64,000 nucleotides of DNA, from positions 1 to 64,000 of the forward strand of contig NZ_FORR01000015.1 of assembly GCF_900114055.1 (NCBI RefSeq), given 5' to 3'. Below, piece after piece: positions 35,801 through 50,800 of the stretch (the first letter of the stretch is position 1; each line of letters starts with the position of its first letter). Position numbers and translations under genes: made by a program. Source of the stretch: Thermoflavimicrobium dichotomicum. Its GTDB lineage: Bacteria > Bacillota > Bacilli > Thermoactinomycetales > Thermoactinomycetaceae. The notes beneath the pieces are model-generated. The model was not told where the DNA came from. It saw only the letters and a program-made list of their open reading frames with translations, and did not search any database.

Positions 35801-38800
35801 ACCTCTGAATCGCTGATCATATAGGCCAGCCTCTCGGCCGGATACGTAGGATCCATCGAAACATACGCTCCGCCTGCTTTGACAATGCCCAGTAAACCGA
35901 TAAGGTACTCGGGGGAACGCTCTGTACAGATGCCGACAAGTGTTCCCGAACCAATGCCCCGTTTCAGCAAGGCATGTGCTAACTGGTTCGCCCGTTGGTT
36001 TAACTCTAGATAGGTGAGTGTTCCTAGCGGACTTACCACAGCCAGGGCATCCGGATTTTGTTTCGCTTGCTCCATGACCCATTCAAAAACGAAGCGATCT
36101 TGCGGGAAGTCCTCCTGTGTTTGATTCCATTCGACCAAGAGCTGCCGTTCTTCGCCGGTCAGTACCTGGAAGCGGGAAACCAGCTGGTCGGCTCGTTCGA
36201 CGATTTGCTCCAATAAATACTGGAATTGTTTTGCCATCCGTTCGATTGTTGCTGCTTCAAACAGATCGGTATTGTACTCAAACGCAGCGACCAGGCCTTC
36301 TGGTGCTTCAGCCATGGTAACCGTGAGATCAAACTTCGCCGTTTCCTGTTCCAGCGGAATCGTTTCAACATCCAGGCCTTCCACTTCGCTCCAGTTACGT
36401 GGCGTATTTTGAAGGGCAAACATGACCTGGAACAGTGGTGTGTGGCTGAGGTGACGTTCAGGCTGGACTTCATCCACCACTTTTTCAAAGGGCACGTCCT
36501 GATGTGCATAAGCACCCAAAGCCACTTCTCGCACCCGCTTTAAGAGCTCGCGGAAAGTAGGATCCCCTGAAAGATCCGTTCGGAAAACCAGGGTATTAAC
36601 AAAGAAGCCAATCAAATCCTCGATTTCCTTATGATTCCGTCCGGCAATCGGGCTTCCGACTGCAATATCTTCCTGACCGCTATAACGACTGAGCAAGACT
36701 TTAAACGCCGCCAGGAGAGTCATAAAGAGTGTCGTACCTTCTTGCTGGCTCAATGTTTGCAGTTTTTCTAACAGGGTCGTTGGGAAAATGGCCTGATAGG
36801 TTGCACCATGGAACGTTTGCTCAGAAGGTCTGGGCCGATCTGTTGGCAATTGCAACACTGGCACATCGGCCAACTGCTGTTTCCAATAAGCGAGTTGTTG
36901 TTCAAGAACTTCTCCTTGTAGCCAGTTTTGCTGCCAAACCGTAAAGTCAACATATTGAATGGCCGGTTCAGAGAGCGGACTCTCCTGACCACTCACAAAC
37001 GCCTGATAAAGCGAGAACAGCTCACGGATAAAGATGCTCATCGACCAACCATCTGAGATGATATGGTGCATATTGATGTAAAGAATCCATTCATTTGTCG
37101 CCAGCTGCAAGAGTTTCGCACGAAAGAGTGGCCCTTGCTCCAGGTCAAATGCTGTTTGGAGATCGGCATTGATTTGTCGCATCGCTTCTTGCACAGGATC
37201 TTCGTTTGCACACAGATCGATCACATCGAGTGCGATTTCGTCTGTTTCCTTCACCATTTGAACCGCTTGACCATCGACTTCCCGGAATACGGTACGAAGG
37301 GACTCATGGCGCTTAATCAATGCATGGAAGCTTTGCTCCAGGCTCTCGACATTGAGCTCACCGCGAATCCTTAACGCAAATGGAATGTGGTAAGCTGTCC
37401 GCTCTGTCATGAGACGATCCAGGAACCAAAGCCGTTGTTGTGCATAGGAAACGGGGTAGGTTGCCTGGTTTCGACCAACAGGTGTGATTGCTGGCATAAC
37501 GTTCTGATCCCCTTTACGAACAGCCAGCTCCACCTGTTTGGCCAAATCTTCCAGCGTGGGTGCCTCAAACAGGCTGCGTAAAGGCAACTCGATCCGGAAC
37601 GCTTCATTGATGCGGGATATGACTTGGGTTGCCAACAGCGAATGGCCGCCCAAGGCAAAGAAGTTGTCTTCCGCATGTATTTCTTTGACTGGCAACAAGC
37701 TGGACCAAATTCCCGCAATCATCTCTTCCACAGGTGTCTGCGGTTTGCGGCCTGCCGGTTGATATCGCACCGTTTCCGGCTCTGGCAATGCCTGACGATC
37801 CACCTTGCCATTGGCGGTAAGCGGGATGGCATCCATGACCATAAAAGCCGATGGAACCATATATTCAGGCAATTTTTGTTTCAGGTATGTTTGCCAATCG
37901 GATTCTTTGGCTTCCGGTTCCAGCACGAGATAGGCAACCAAACGCGTCTCACCTGTTTGGTCTGCGCGGGCAATCACTGCGGCTTCTTTGATCTCTTCAT
38001 GCTGGCTTAAAATGGTTTCGATTTCTCCCAATTCGATACGGAAGCCGCGAATTTTTACCTGTTGATCGATCCGTCCCAAAAATTCCAGCTGACCATCCGG
38101 CAAAAAGCGAACCAAATCACCTGTTTTGTACAACCGCTCGCCAGAATCTTTGCGGAATGGATGCGGGATAAAGCGTTCTTTGGTTAACTCTGGACGACGA
38201 TGATACCCTTCCGCCAATCCCAAACCACCTACATACAGCTCACCTGGAACGCCAATCGGCACAGGCTGCAGCCAGGCATCCAGTACATAGACTTCCGTAT
38301 TGGCAATGGGACGGCCAATCGGTGGAAGTGTCTGGCCTTCTCCTCCTTTTGGCACAAGACAGGCTGTCGTTACCACCGTATTTTCCGTCGGGCCATAATG
38401 GTTGACCACATCGACCGGGATATCAGCTGGCGGATACACGTGAAGCTGGTCTCCGCCTGTGAGCAATTTTCTCAAAGGCAGACGCTGTGGCCACTCCAGG
38501 GTTAGCAGGCTTTCTAACAGCGGTGTTGGCACAAAGCTGACAGTTACTTGCTCCTGGATGAACCAGTCGCGCAACTGATCCGGTGCCAAGCGTACTTCTT
38601 CAGATGGGATGCAGAGACTTGCCCCTGCCACGAGGGTAGGCCACAGTTCCCACACTGAAGCATCAAATGCTGGGCCGGCGATCAGGGCAGTACGATCCTT
38701 ACTGGTCAATTCATACTCCCGGATGTGCCAGAATACCAGGTTGAGCAGAGAACGGTGCGTAATGCGTACTCCTTTGGGTTGACCGGTAGAGCCAGAGGTA

Positions 38801-41800
38801 TAGATCATATAGGCCAGTTGGTCCACAAAAACGGACACCTCGGGAGCTGCCTGACTTTCTGCAGCAATGAGAGATTCATCCGTTTGCCAACAGATGACCT
38901 GTTTACCCGCTTCTAACATCCACTCTGCCTGTTGTGCAGTTCGGCAAAGGATCACAGATACTTCTGCATCTGCCATCATATAAGCCAAGCGTTCTTGCGG
39001 ATAAGCCGGATCCATAGGTACATAGGCGGCCCCAGCCTTTAAAACAGCCAAAACACTGATGACCAGTTCCGGTGAACGTTCCATGCAAATACCAACCACA
39101 TCACCGGAGGATACCCCACGTTTTTGCAATGCATGCGCCAGTTGGTTCGCCCGGCGATTCAGCTCCTTGTATGTCCATACAGCAGTTCCATCATCTACCG
39201 CCACTTGATCCGGATCCCGTTCCGCCCGCCATGCGACCCATTCGTGAACCGCACGATCAGCAGGAAAATCGGTCCATGTCTGGTTCCACGCTTGCAGTTG
39301 TTTTTGCTCCTCATCCGTGAGTAACGGCAATTGGTGAATGGTTTGTTCCGGTTCCCTGACAATCGCTTGAAGTAACTGCTGGAACTGCGCTGCCATGCGC
39401 TGGATCGTTTCTGCTTTAAACAGATCGGTATTGAATTCGAAGACTGCTGCAAATCCATCTTCGCCCTCTCCCATTGTCAGTGTGAGGTCGAATTTGGCCG
39501 TCCTGACTGGCAATTCCAACGATTGGACGGTCAGATCCTCAAATGCCTCGGCAATTCCGGGCATATTTTGGAGGGCAAACATCACCTGGAACAATGGTGA
39601 ATGGCTCAAGTTTCTCTCTGGCTGCAGTTCATCGACAACCTTTTCAAAAGGTACGTCCTGATGCGCATAAGCTCCCAGCGCCACTTCACGTACCCGGTGC
39701 AACAGCTCACGGAAGCTGGGGTTCCCCGACAAATCCGTACGGAAGACCAGCGTGTTGACGAAAAAGCCGATCAGCTCTTCGGTCTCTTTGTGATTGCGCC
39801 CGGCAATCGGACTGCCGACGGCTATATCTTCCTGACGGCTATAGCGACACAGTAACAGCTGGAAGGCAGCGAGCAGAGTCATAAACAAGGTCGTGCCTTC
39901 TTTTCGGCTCAGTTCCTGCAGTTGTTCAACCAGTTCGCCTGAAAGTACCATCCGATATGCATCGCCATGGAACGTTTGCTCCGCTGGGCGTGGGAAATCC
40001 GTTGGCAATTGCAGAACCGGGACATCTGCAAGCTGCTGTTTCCAATAAGCGAGCTGTTTTTCCAGTACTTCTTCCTGGAGCCATGTTTGTTGCCATGCAG
40101 CAAAATCGGCATATTGGATCAGCAGATCTGGCAGTTGGGCCTGCTCTCCCCTGGTTTCGGCTGTATACAACTGGATCAGGTCTCTGAAGAACACTTGCAT
40201 CGACCAACCATCGGAAACAATATGGTGCATATTGACATACAACAGCCAGTCTTCCTCAGCCAATCGATACAGGATCGCCCTGATTAATGGCCCCTGATGC
40301 AGCACAAACGGCCGCTCGATGTCTGCATGAATATGCGATAACGCTTGTTCCATTGGTTCCGCTTCTCTTGCGAGGTCTACCACTTTCCACGCATCCCGGC
40401 CTGATTCACCGATCACCTGAACCACTTGCCCATCGATCTTCTTAAAGGTCGTCCGCATGGATTCATGCCGATCAATCAAGGCATGGAAACTGCGCTCCAG
40501 GGCAAGGGGATCCACTTTTCCTTCCAAACGTAGCGCAAACGGCAAATTGTATGCGACGTTTCCCGGTTTTAGCTGGTCCAGGAACCACAACCGCTGTTGC
40601 GCATAAGAAAGCGGCAGCTGATGACTCTGGCGTGAAATTTTCGGAATCGTTGTTACCTGAAGGGATACGCCTTGCACTTTCGAATCGATTTCTTGGGCCA
40701 GTTCACTGAGCACTGGTTTTTCAAACAGGATCCGCAGTGGCAGTTGGATTTGGAACGTTTCATGGATCCGTGCCATAACCTGAGTGGCTAACAGAGAATG
40801 CCCGCCCAGCTCGAAGAAATGATCATGGACTCCCACAGGTTGAATTCGCAATACTTCACTCCAAATGGCGGCCAGAATTTCTTCTGTGGCTGTTCGTGGG
40901 GCGACATATGCCTGGTCTGAACCGGTTTGCTTTGGTGCTGGCAATGCCTTGCGATCCAATTTTCCATTGGGAGTGAGTGGCAAAGCGTCCATGACCACAA
41001 AAACGCTTGGTATCATATAATCAGGCAGTTTTTGTTTGACATGCTGTTGCCATGCATCTGTATCTGCCTGCTCGGATACTACATAAGCCACCAGGCGCTT
41101 GTCTCCAGGAATATCTTCCCGCGCGACCACCACCACATCTTGCACCGTCGGATGCTTACGAAGAACGGCTTCGATTTCACCCAGCTCAATCCGATAGCCA
41201 CGAATTTTCACCTGATGGTCAATCCGTCCCAAGAACTCCAGCTGGCCATCCTCCCGATAACGAACCAGGTCTCCCGTTTTGTACAGACGAGTGGTTTCAC
41301 CTTTTGCCCATGGAGATGGTATAAACCGCTCCGCTGTCATCTCTTCTTTATGGAGATAACCACGGGCAACCCCCGCTCCACTCAGATACAGCTCTCCAGG
41401 CACCCCAATCGGTACTGGACGTAATCGGGCATCAAGCACATAAGCCTGCGTATTGGATAATGGACGACCAATCGGCGGTTGCGTATCTGCACCTTTTTCC
41501 ACCAGTGCATAGGTGGAATAGGTGGTGTCTTCGGATGGCCCATACAAGTTGTATACTTTTTCCACCGTTCCCAGCGCATAAATCTGTTGTGCCAGTTGAT
41601 TCGGAAGCGGTTCGCCTGCAAGATTCACCGTGCGAACGGAAGCCGGAATACCTTTGATGCGCAAGAGTTCCGCCATCGCTGAGGGAACGGTATTGATCAG
41701 TGTTACCTGATCTTTCATGGACAGTTCAGGCAACTGCAACGCATTTTCAGCCAAAATCACGGTTCCGCCCACACTGAGTGGCACAAACATTTCAAACACG

Positions 41801-44800
41801 GACAAATCAAAACAAATCGAAGTGGATGCCAATACCCCTTGCAATTCTTCCGGAGTAAATACCGTTCGTGCCCAATGGATCAAGGCGGAAGCATTGCGAT
41901 GGGTAATCATGACCCCTTTGGGCTGCCCCGTTGAACCAGAGGTATAGATCAAGTAAGCCAAATGATCAGCACTTGCCAGGGATTGTGGATCATCCTCTGC
42001 CTCTGCCGCCCACTCCGATGCATCACGATCCACCGCAATGACCGATGCAGATACCTCTTTCAACTCCGGTTCAAGCGCTGCCTGCGTCAAAATCACCCGG
42101 GCTTGTGCATCTGACAGCATGTATAGAAGACGTTCCTTTGGATAGGCCGGATCCAGCGGGACATAGGTACCACCTGCTTTCAGCACGGCCAATATGCCAA
42201 CGAGAAGATCGAGTGAACGGTTCATAAAGATACCGACACGCACTTCTGGCTCTACGCCCTGTTTTTGCAGGAAGTGAGCCAAACGATTCGCACGGTGGTT
42301 TAACGCTTCATATGTTAACGCCCTTTCTTCTGTCATCACAGCGATGGCCGCAGGCGTCCGTTTCACTTGCTGTTCCACCCATTCATGAATGGTGTGATCC
42401 ATCGGATAGTCACAGGCGGTATCATTCCACTCAGCCAGTAAATGTGTTTCTTCCTCTGTCAGAATGTCTACCTGTGCCACCGGTTGCTCTGGACATTCCA
42501 CCAGATCCCGCAAAATCACTTGCAGTTGCTCGATCATGCGGGCAATTGTCTCGTCAGGGAAACGGTTGGCATCAAACATCCATTTCAAATACAACTGTTC
42601 ACCGGGTGCGACGATGAGGGTTAACGGATAACTGACCTGTTCCAAACCTTTCGCTTGCAAGATATCCAGCTCTCCAGGAACGCGATTGGCCACTTCACCC
42701 ACCGGATAATTCTCAAAAACCACCAGGGTGTCAAACAGGGAAGCGCCTGCTGGCAGCTCACTCCAGCTTTGAATATCGACCAGCGGTGTATATTCATATT
42801 GACGCAATTCCAGTTGCTCCAGCTGCAGTTGCTTCAACCATGCCAGTACCGTTTGCTCCATCGGCACTTGCACACGAACAGGTAAGGTATTGATAAAAAG
42901 CCCCACCATTTTTTCGACACCAGGCAAATCGGCTGGACGCCCTGAAACCGTTGCACCATAGACGACATCATTTTCTCCACTATAACGACTGAGCAGATAA
43001 GCCCATGCACCCTGTACAACGGTATTCACTGTCATGCGATGCTGACGGACAAAGTCCGTTAATCTGGCTGTCATCTCTTCAGACAGATAAACGACACGTT
43101 CCTGATATGCGGGTTTTTCCTGGCTGGATTGTGTTTTCCAGGCAGGAAGGACAGTCGGTGTTGTGAACCCTTTGAACTTCGTGCGCCAGAATGTTTCTGC
43201 TTCCTCCTGATCCTGTTTTTGCAGCCAAGCGATATATTCGCGATAAGGACGAACTTCTTCGAGTTGGATGGGTTGCTCCGTTGTCAAACTTTCATAAAGG
43301 GTGAACAAGTCCTGGAAAATGAGCGGCATGCTCCAGCCATCCAGGATGACGTGATGGTAAGTCCAGACAAACTGATAGGATTCCTCTCCTTGCTTAAACA
43401 AGGCCAGGCGCATAAATGGCGCTTGATTCAATGAAAAACCGCGTTTTCGATCCTGCTCCAGGTAGGATTGGAGGAAATCCTCCTGTTCTGCTGGGGTTCG
43501 CTCGGTCCAATCTTCTACTAAGATGGGAAGCTCCACTTGCTTCAAGACCACTTGATGCGGGCGAGCAAGCCCTTCAGCCACAATCGCCGTCCGCAGCACC
43601 GAATATCGCTGCGCGATTCGCTTCCATGCCTCCATAAACGCGGGAACATCCAGCTTGCCAGCTAGAGTGAACATCATTTGCACCACATAGTCGCCTTCAC
43701 CCTCATCCACCAAACTGTGGAACCATAATCCTTCCTGCAGCGGCGACAGGGGATAAATATCTTCTGCATCCGGATATAATCTCAGCACCTGATCAAGCTC
43801 TGTTTGCGTCAGCTGGGCCAACGGGAAGTCAGAAGGTGTATATCCCCGTTCCTCTTCCTGGCATGCCGTAATCAATGTCCGCAAGCAATCGATATAGATT
43901 TCGGCGATTCGGGCAACAGTGTCTCTTCGAAACACTTTTTCGCTAAACATCCATGTGATATGCAGTTGACCACCAACAATGCCACCCACCACATCCAACA
44001 GATGGGGACGAGGCGTTGCTGGATCGACATGGTGACCGCGTGACTCTGGTGCTTCGCCGATAAAGAAGCCATCTGCATTCATCGTTTGATCAAATTGTCC
44101 CAGATAGTTGAAGCTGATGTCTGTCCCTTTCCCTGACTGTTTCTTGAACACCTCAGCTGTCTCCTGATCAGACAGATAGTGTAAGAGTCCGTATCCCATG
44201 CCCTGATTCGGAATGCGTCGTAATTGTTCTTTCACCGCCTTGATGGCTTCAATTGGGCTTTTCTCACCATGTAAGGCAAGCAAAACGGGATACATACTGG
44301 TAAACCAGCCAACCGTCCGTGATACATCCACTCCTTCGACCATCTCTTCACGGCCATGCTCTTCGAGATGGATGCGGAAACACGACTGTCCAGTCCATTT
44401 TGCCAAAGTTTGCCCCAATGCTGTTAACAATACTTCCTGGATCTGTGCCCGATAAGCTCGCGGAACTTCTTTCAGGAGAGCCTGAGTCTCTTCCGGCTCC
44501 AATGACAGGGTAACCGTTTGCGTGAAGGCTTCGGTATTTTCTCCTGCAGGATGGTCCACAGGCAATGTTGCAGTGGGTTGATCCAGTTGTTGCAACCAGA
44601 TTGACTGTTCTTGCTTCAGGGCACCAGACTGGGTATACGCTGCCAATTGCTGTACCCACTGTCTATAAGAAGCCGTTTTTTGTGGCAAACGAACCGTTTG
44701 GCCACGTTCCAATTGCTTGTAAACCATCACAAAATCGCCCAGGAGAATCCGCCAGGATACTCCATCGATGACCAAATGATGGGCAACAAACAAGAGCCGG

Positions 44801-47800
44801 CCCGGAGCCCCTTCTCCACAGTTGAAATAGACCACCCGTAACAACGGTCCCTGGCTGAGATGCAGGCTGGTTTGAGTTTTCTCCGCTACCTCTTCGATCA
44901 CATGTCTTTGTTCATCCGCTTCCAAGTGACTGACATCGACATAGTCGAATGGAACAGCATCATCCAGCCCTCCGTAAAATTGCCGCCACTTGCCATCCTG
45001 CTCGACAAATCGCAGACGCAATGCATCATGATAGATCAGGAGGTGTACAAGTGTTTCCTGAATCAACCTTGGTTGCAATGGTTTTCCTGTCAAAAGAAAC
45101 ATGGACTGGTTCCAATGATGGCGATTGGACATCTCTTGTTCAAAGAACCACTGCTGAATCGAGTACAGCGGAACTTCCCCCGTCAATACACCCTGCTCTG
45201 CTTCCACCATGGCCACTTGCCCAACTGCTTGCGCCAACTCAGCAATGGTTTGCCTTTCAAACAGCTGCTTCGGCGTTAGACAGAGCCCCTGTTGATTGGC
45301 TTTTGCGACAATCTGGATGCTCAGGATGGAATCCCCACCCAAAGCAAAGAAATTGTCATGAATGCCCACACGTTGAATCCGGAGTACCTGTTGCCAGATT
45401 TCAGCCAGCTTTTGCTCCACTTCATTCCGGGGAGCTACATAGGCTCCTTCCTGTACCTCATTCCAGTCCGGTGCAGGTAACGCCCGGCGATCAATTTTGC
45501 CATTGGCAGTGAGCGGCAAAGCAGACAAGGTGACAAATGCCGCAGGAACCATATATTCCGGCAACTGCCGTTTCAGGAACTGGCGCCCTTCTTCAGCTGT
45601 AAATGTGGCCTGGTTTTCTGGCACCACATAAGCAGCCAAACGTTTATCTCCAGGAACATCTTCACGTACAACGACGACTGCTTCTTTTACAGCTGGATGT
45701 TCAGACAGGATCGCTTCAATTTCGCCAAGTTCAATGCGAAAACCACGAATTTTCACTTGTTGATCCATCCGTCCCAAATACTCGAGCTGTCCATCCGGCA
45801 AGAAACGGACCAAATCACCTGTTCGGTACAGGCGCGCTTGCGGATCTGTGCTGAACGGATGCGGGATAAAGCGCTCCAATGTTAACTCAGGACGATGCAA
45901 ATATCCTTGTGCCAGGCTGTCTCCACCGATGTACAGCTCACCTGGAACACCAAGTGGAACCGGCTGGAGATCTCGATCCAATACATACACTTCGGTATTG
46001 GCAATGGGGCGTCCAATCGGTGGCAATCCGTGATCCGCCTGATCTGCGGTTGGCACTTTCGCCATCGTAGCTACCACTGTACTCTCCGTCGGACCATAAT
46101 GGTTGATCACTTCCACAGGAAAATCGTTCGCTGGATAATAACGGAGCTGATCTCCACCTGTTAACAGCTTGCGCAAAGCCAAAGATTCTGGCCATGGCAC
46201 AAACAGCAGTTGTTCCAATAATGGCGTGGGGACAAAGCTGATCGTAATCTCATTTTCAACCAGCCAATCCCGTAGCGCTTCTGGAGAGAGCCGAGTATCA
46301 TCCGTTGGAATATGCAAGCTCGCTCCCGCCACAAGGGTTGGCCAGATTTCCCAAACAGAGGCATCAAAAGCAACTCCCGCAAGTAACGTGGTTCGATCCG
46401 TTGCGCTTAGCTCATACTCCCGTAGATGCCAAAACACGAGATTGAGTAACGAACGGTGCTGAACCATCACGCCTTTGGGCTTGCCTGTAGAGCCTGATGT
46501 ATAGATCACATAGGCCAATGAGTCCACCGTTACGGGAACGTACAGATTTTCCGTGCTTTCCCGGGAAATTTCCGTCCAATCCTCATCCAGGCAAATCATC
46601 CGGTCTACCTTTGGCAACTGTCCCTCCAGATGAGCCTGAGTCAACAGGATATCCACCTGCGCATCTTCCAGCATATAAGTGATCCGGTCTGCTGGATAGG
46701 CCGGGTCAATCGGGACATAGGTACTGCCTGTTTTCAAAATTCCAAGCAGTCCGATGACAAGCTCTGGTGACCTTTCCATACAGACTCCCACCAGGCTTCC
46801 CTGCCCCACACCCCGTTTATTTAAGTAATGAGCCAACTGATTGGCACGACGGTTCAGCTCGCCGTATGTCAAATGGGTTGTTTCACTGGCAACTGCCAGA
46901 GCCTCTGGTTGTTCTTCCGCTCGACGTTCCACCCATTTATGCACACAATCGTCCAGCGGAATGGGCAACTGCGTTTGATTCCATGCACTTAGAAGTTGAC
47001 GCTCATCTTCCGTCAAGATCGGCAATTGCCCGATAGGCTGATCCGGATTGGCAATGATCCCTTGCAGGAGAGTGCCAAACTGTGCAGCCATCCGTGCAAT
47101 GGTCGAATCTGCAAACAGATCAGTATTATATTCAAAGGCAATGACCAAACCTTCTTCACTTTCAGCCGCATTTAAAATAAGGTCAAATTTGGCCGTTGTA
47201 TGCTCGATCTCCACCGCTTCAACCTGTAACTCACCCATTTCAGGCACAGAAGCAGAAGCGTTCTGTAAAGCAAACATCACCTGGAAAAGCGGGGTATGGC
47301 TGAGATGACGGTCCGGTTCCAGTTCATCGACTACTTTTTCAAATGGAACATCCTGATGAGTATAGGCTCCCAAAGCCACTTCACGTACCCGAGCCAACAA
47401 CTCTCGAAAACTTGGATTGCCGGATAAATCCGTCCGATAAACCAGGGTGTTGACGAAAAAGCCGATGAGCCCTTCCAGATCTGCGTGATTTCGTCCTGCG
47501 ATCGGGCTTCCAACCGCAATATCTTCTTGCCCGCTATAACGGCAAAGTAATGTTTGGAAAGCGGCCAACAATGTCATGAACAAGGTCACACCGTTTTTCT
47601 GGCTAAGCGCCTCCAATTCAGTGAGAATGTCCCTTGGCAAAGTCATCCGATACGTTGCACCATGGAAAGTTTGTTCCGCCGGGCGGGGATAATCCGTCGG
47701 CAGTTGCAAAACCGGAACATCCGCCAGTTGTTTTTTCCAGTAAGCCAACTGATTACTCAGGCTTTCTTCTGACTGGCATTCACGTTGCCATAAAGCATAG

Positions 47801-50800
47801 TCAGCATATTGGATCGGCAACTCTGGCAATGAAGGGATTTCACCGGATACCTTTGCTTCATAAATGGCAAACAGTTCACGGGTCAATACTCCAAGCGACC
47901 AACCATCTGAAATGATGTGGTGCATATTGATGTAGAGTAACCATTCATCATCAGCCATCTGGCACAATTTCACCCGTACGAGTGGACCCTGGCTCAAATC
48001 GAAGGGCTTCGATGCATCTTCACGCAAATGACGCATCGCTGTGCCTTCAGGATCTTGTTCCGCTCTCAAATCAAGTGACTGCCACCATCCATTCACCTGC
48101 TCGACAACCACTTGAACTGCCTGGCCTTCTTCCTCCTGAAAAACGGTCCGCAAAGACTCATGACGCCTGAACAAAACTTGCCAGCTTTCCTCGAAAGCAG
48201 GGATATGGAGTTTTCCTTTCAAACGTAGAGCAAAGGGGATGTTATAGACAGCAGATTGGTTCATGAGCCGATCCAAAAACCAGAGCCGTTGTTGGGCATA
48301 CGATAATGGGAAAGCCTGCCCTTGTCGGTCTTTCGGCTGAATGTTTCGTTCGACTGACTCCACTTCTCCACGCAACAGGCCTTCAATGACTTCAGAAAGC
48401 TCTCTGACTGTCGGCTTTTCAAAAAGCACACGTAACGGCAGATCGATCGCAAACGCCTGGTTTAAGCGTGCAATCACCTGTGTTGCCAGAAGTGAGTTTC
48501 CACCCAGTTCAAAGAAGTTTTGCCGGACAGCTACTTGAGGTACACGCAACACCTCATGCCAAATGCCAGCAACGATCTCTTCAATGGGTGTACTGGCCTG
48601 TGCCGATTCTTCGGACTGAAGCGAAAGATCTGGAGCTGGCAGTGCCTTGCGATCCACTTTTCCATTGGGATTGAGCGGCAGGCTATCCATCACAACAAAG
48701 GCAGATGGTACCATGTATTCAGGAAGTCTCTCTTTGGCATACGCACGCCAATCACCGCTTTGATCCAAGCCCTGTTCACAAACGAGGTAAGCCACCAGCC
48801 GCTTGTCTCCAGGTACGTCCTCCCGCACAATTACCACCGCTTCTTTGACAGCTGGATGCTGGTTTAAGACGGCTTCAATTTCCCCAAGCTCAATGCGGAA
48901 ACCACGCACTTTCACCTGATGGTCCAGACGCCCCAGAAACTCCAAATTGCCATCTGGCAAATACCGGACCAAATCACCTGTTTTATACAGGCGAGCTTCC
49001 GGGTCATCACGAAATGGATGAGCCACAAACCGCTCTGCCGTCAATTCCGGACGACGGTGATAACCTCGTGCCAATCCGTCCCCACCGACAAACAACTCAC
49101 CAGGGATCCCGATCGGTACAGGTTGCCCATATCGATCCAGCACATACACTTCCGTATTGCTGATAGGGCGACCAATCGGAACAGAAGATCCCCCAGACCA
49201 GTCAGCCGGAATCGAATAACAGCAAGTAAAGGTGGTATTTTCCGTTGGACCATATCCATTGATGATTTGCACCCCACCCAAAGCCAGTACTTTCCTGACA
49301 TGAGGAACGGAGACCACATCACCACCGACCAACAGCTGGCGCAGGCCTTTCAGTGCTTCGACATGATGGTCTGCCATCAGATTGAACAAGCCTGAAGTCA
49401 ACCACAGCGTCGTCACTTGATACTTTTGCAATGCTTCGGCAATCTCTTCCAAAGATGGTTGATGAGGTGGCATCACAACCAGTTTGGCGCCATTGAGCAA
49501 AGGCCCCCAGATTTCCAATGTAGATGCATCAAAAGCGACGGGAGCAAGTTGCAAAAAGACTTCATCCGCATCAAAACGGGCATAATTGGCTCCTTTCACC
49601 AACCGCACGATCCCACGATGGATCACTTCCACACCTTTTGGCTTTCCGGTAGAACCCGATGTGTACATGACGTAGGCCAGGTTTTCGCCACAGGCTACAG
49701 GTGCAGGATCATCGGTACTCTGTTGCTCGATCTCCTCCCAGGCCTGATCAATCATGATCATTTGTGTATTTTCAAGTGACCATGTTTCAGCGAGATGAGA
49801 TTGTGTCAACAATACCCTTACTTGCGCATCTTCCACCATATAAGCCAGCCGCTCTTTTGGATAGGTCGGATCAAGCGGTACATATGCACCACCCGCTTTT
49901 AAGACTCCCAGGAGAGCCACGATCAAATCAAGGGAGCGGTCCATCGCGATTCCAACCATCGTTTCAAGTCCGACTCCTTGCTTCCGCAAATAATGGGCTA
50001 CCTGGTTGGCACGCTGATTCAGCTCTTGATAGGTTAGGGAGTGATCACCGAAAACGACAGCAATCTGGTCGGGTGTGGCTACTGCCTGTTGGGCGAACAG
50101 GTCGCCTACCGAAGCCTCACGTGGATATGCAACTTTAGTTTCATTCCAGCGACGAAGCTCCTCCTCCTCTTCTTTCGTCAACATGGTCAGGCTGCCAATC
50201 GGTTGATCAGGCTGCGCTGCTGCTCCAGCCAACAATTGTCGAAAATGACGGGCCATCCGGGCAATCGTTTCCGGTGCAAACAAATCCGTATTATATTCAA
50301 ACGTCGCCACAAGTCCGTCGTTGCTTTCCATCATGGTCAAGGTCAGGTCAAATTTGGCGATATCCTGTTGGACACTGACCGGACGGATGGTCAAACCATG
50401 GACATCTTCGAATGCCAGTGGCATGTTTTGCAAAGTAAACATGACCTGGAACAAAGGGGAATGGCTTAAACTCCGTTCTGGTTGCAGTTCATCGACCACT
50501 TTTTCAAACGGAACATCCTGATGCGCATAAGCTTCTAAGGCCATTTCCCGTACACGGGCCAATAATTCACGGAAACTCGGATTTCCAGACAGATCTGTGC
50601 GAAATACCAGGGTATTGACAAAGAAGCCCATCACACCTTCGAGCTCTTTGCGGTTCCGACCGGCAATCGGGCTTCCGACCGCAATGTCTTCCTGACCGCT
50701 ATACCGACTCAGCAGGATTTGAAAACCAGCCAAAAGTGTCATAAACAGACTGGTTCCTTCCTGCTTGCCCAGTGCTTGCAATTCTTGGGCCAGATCCTGT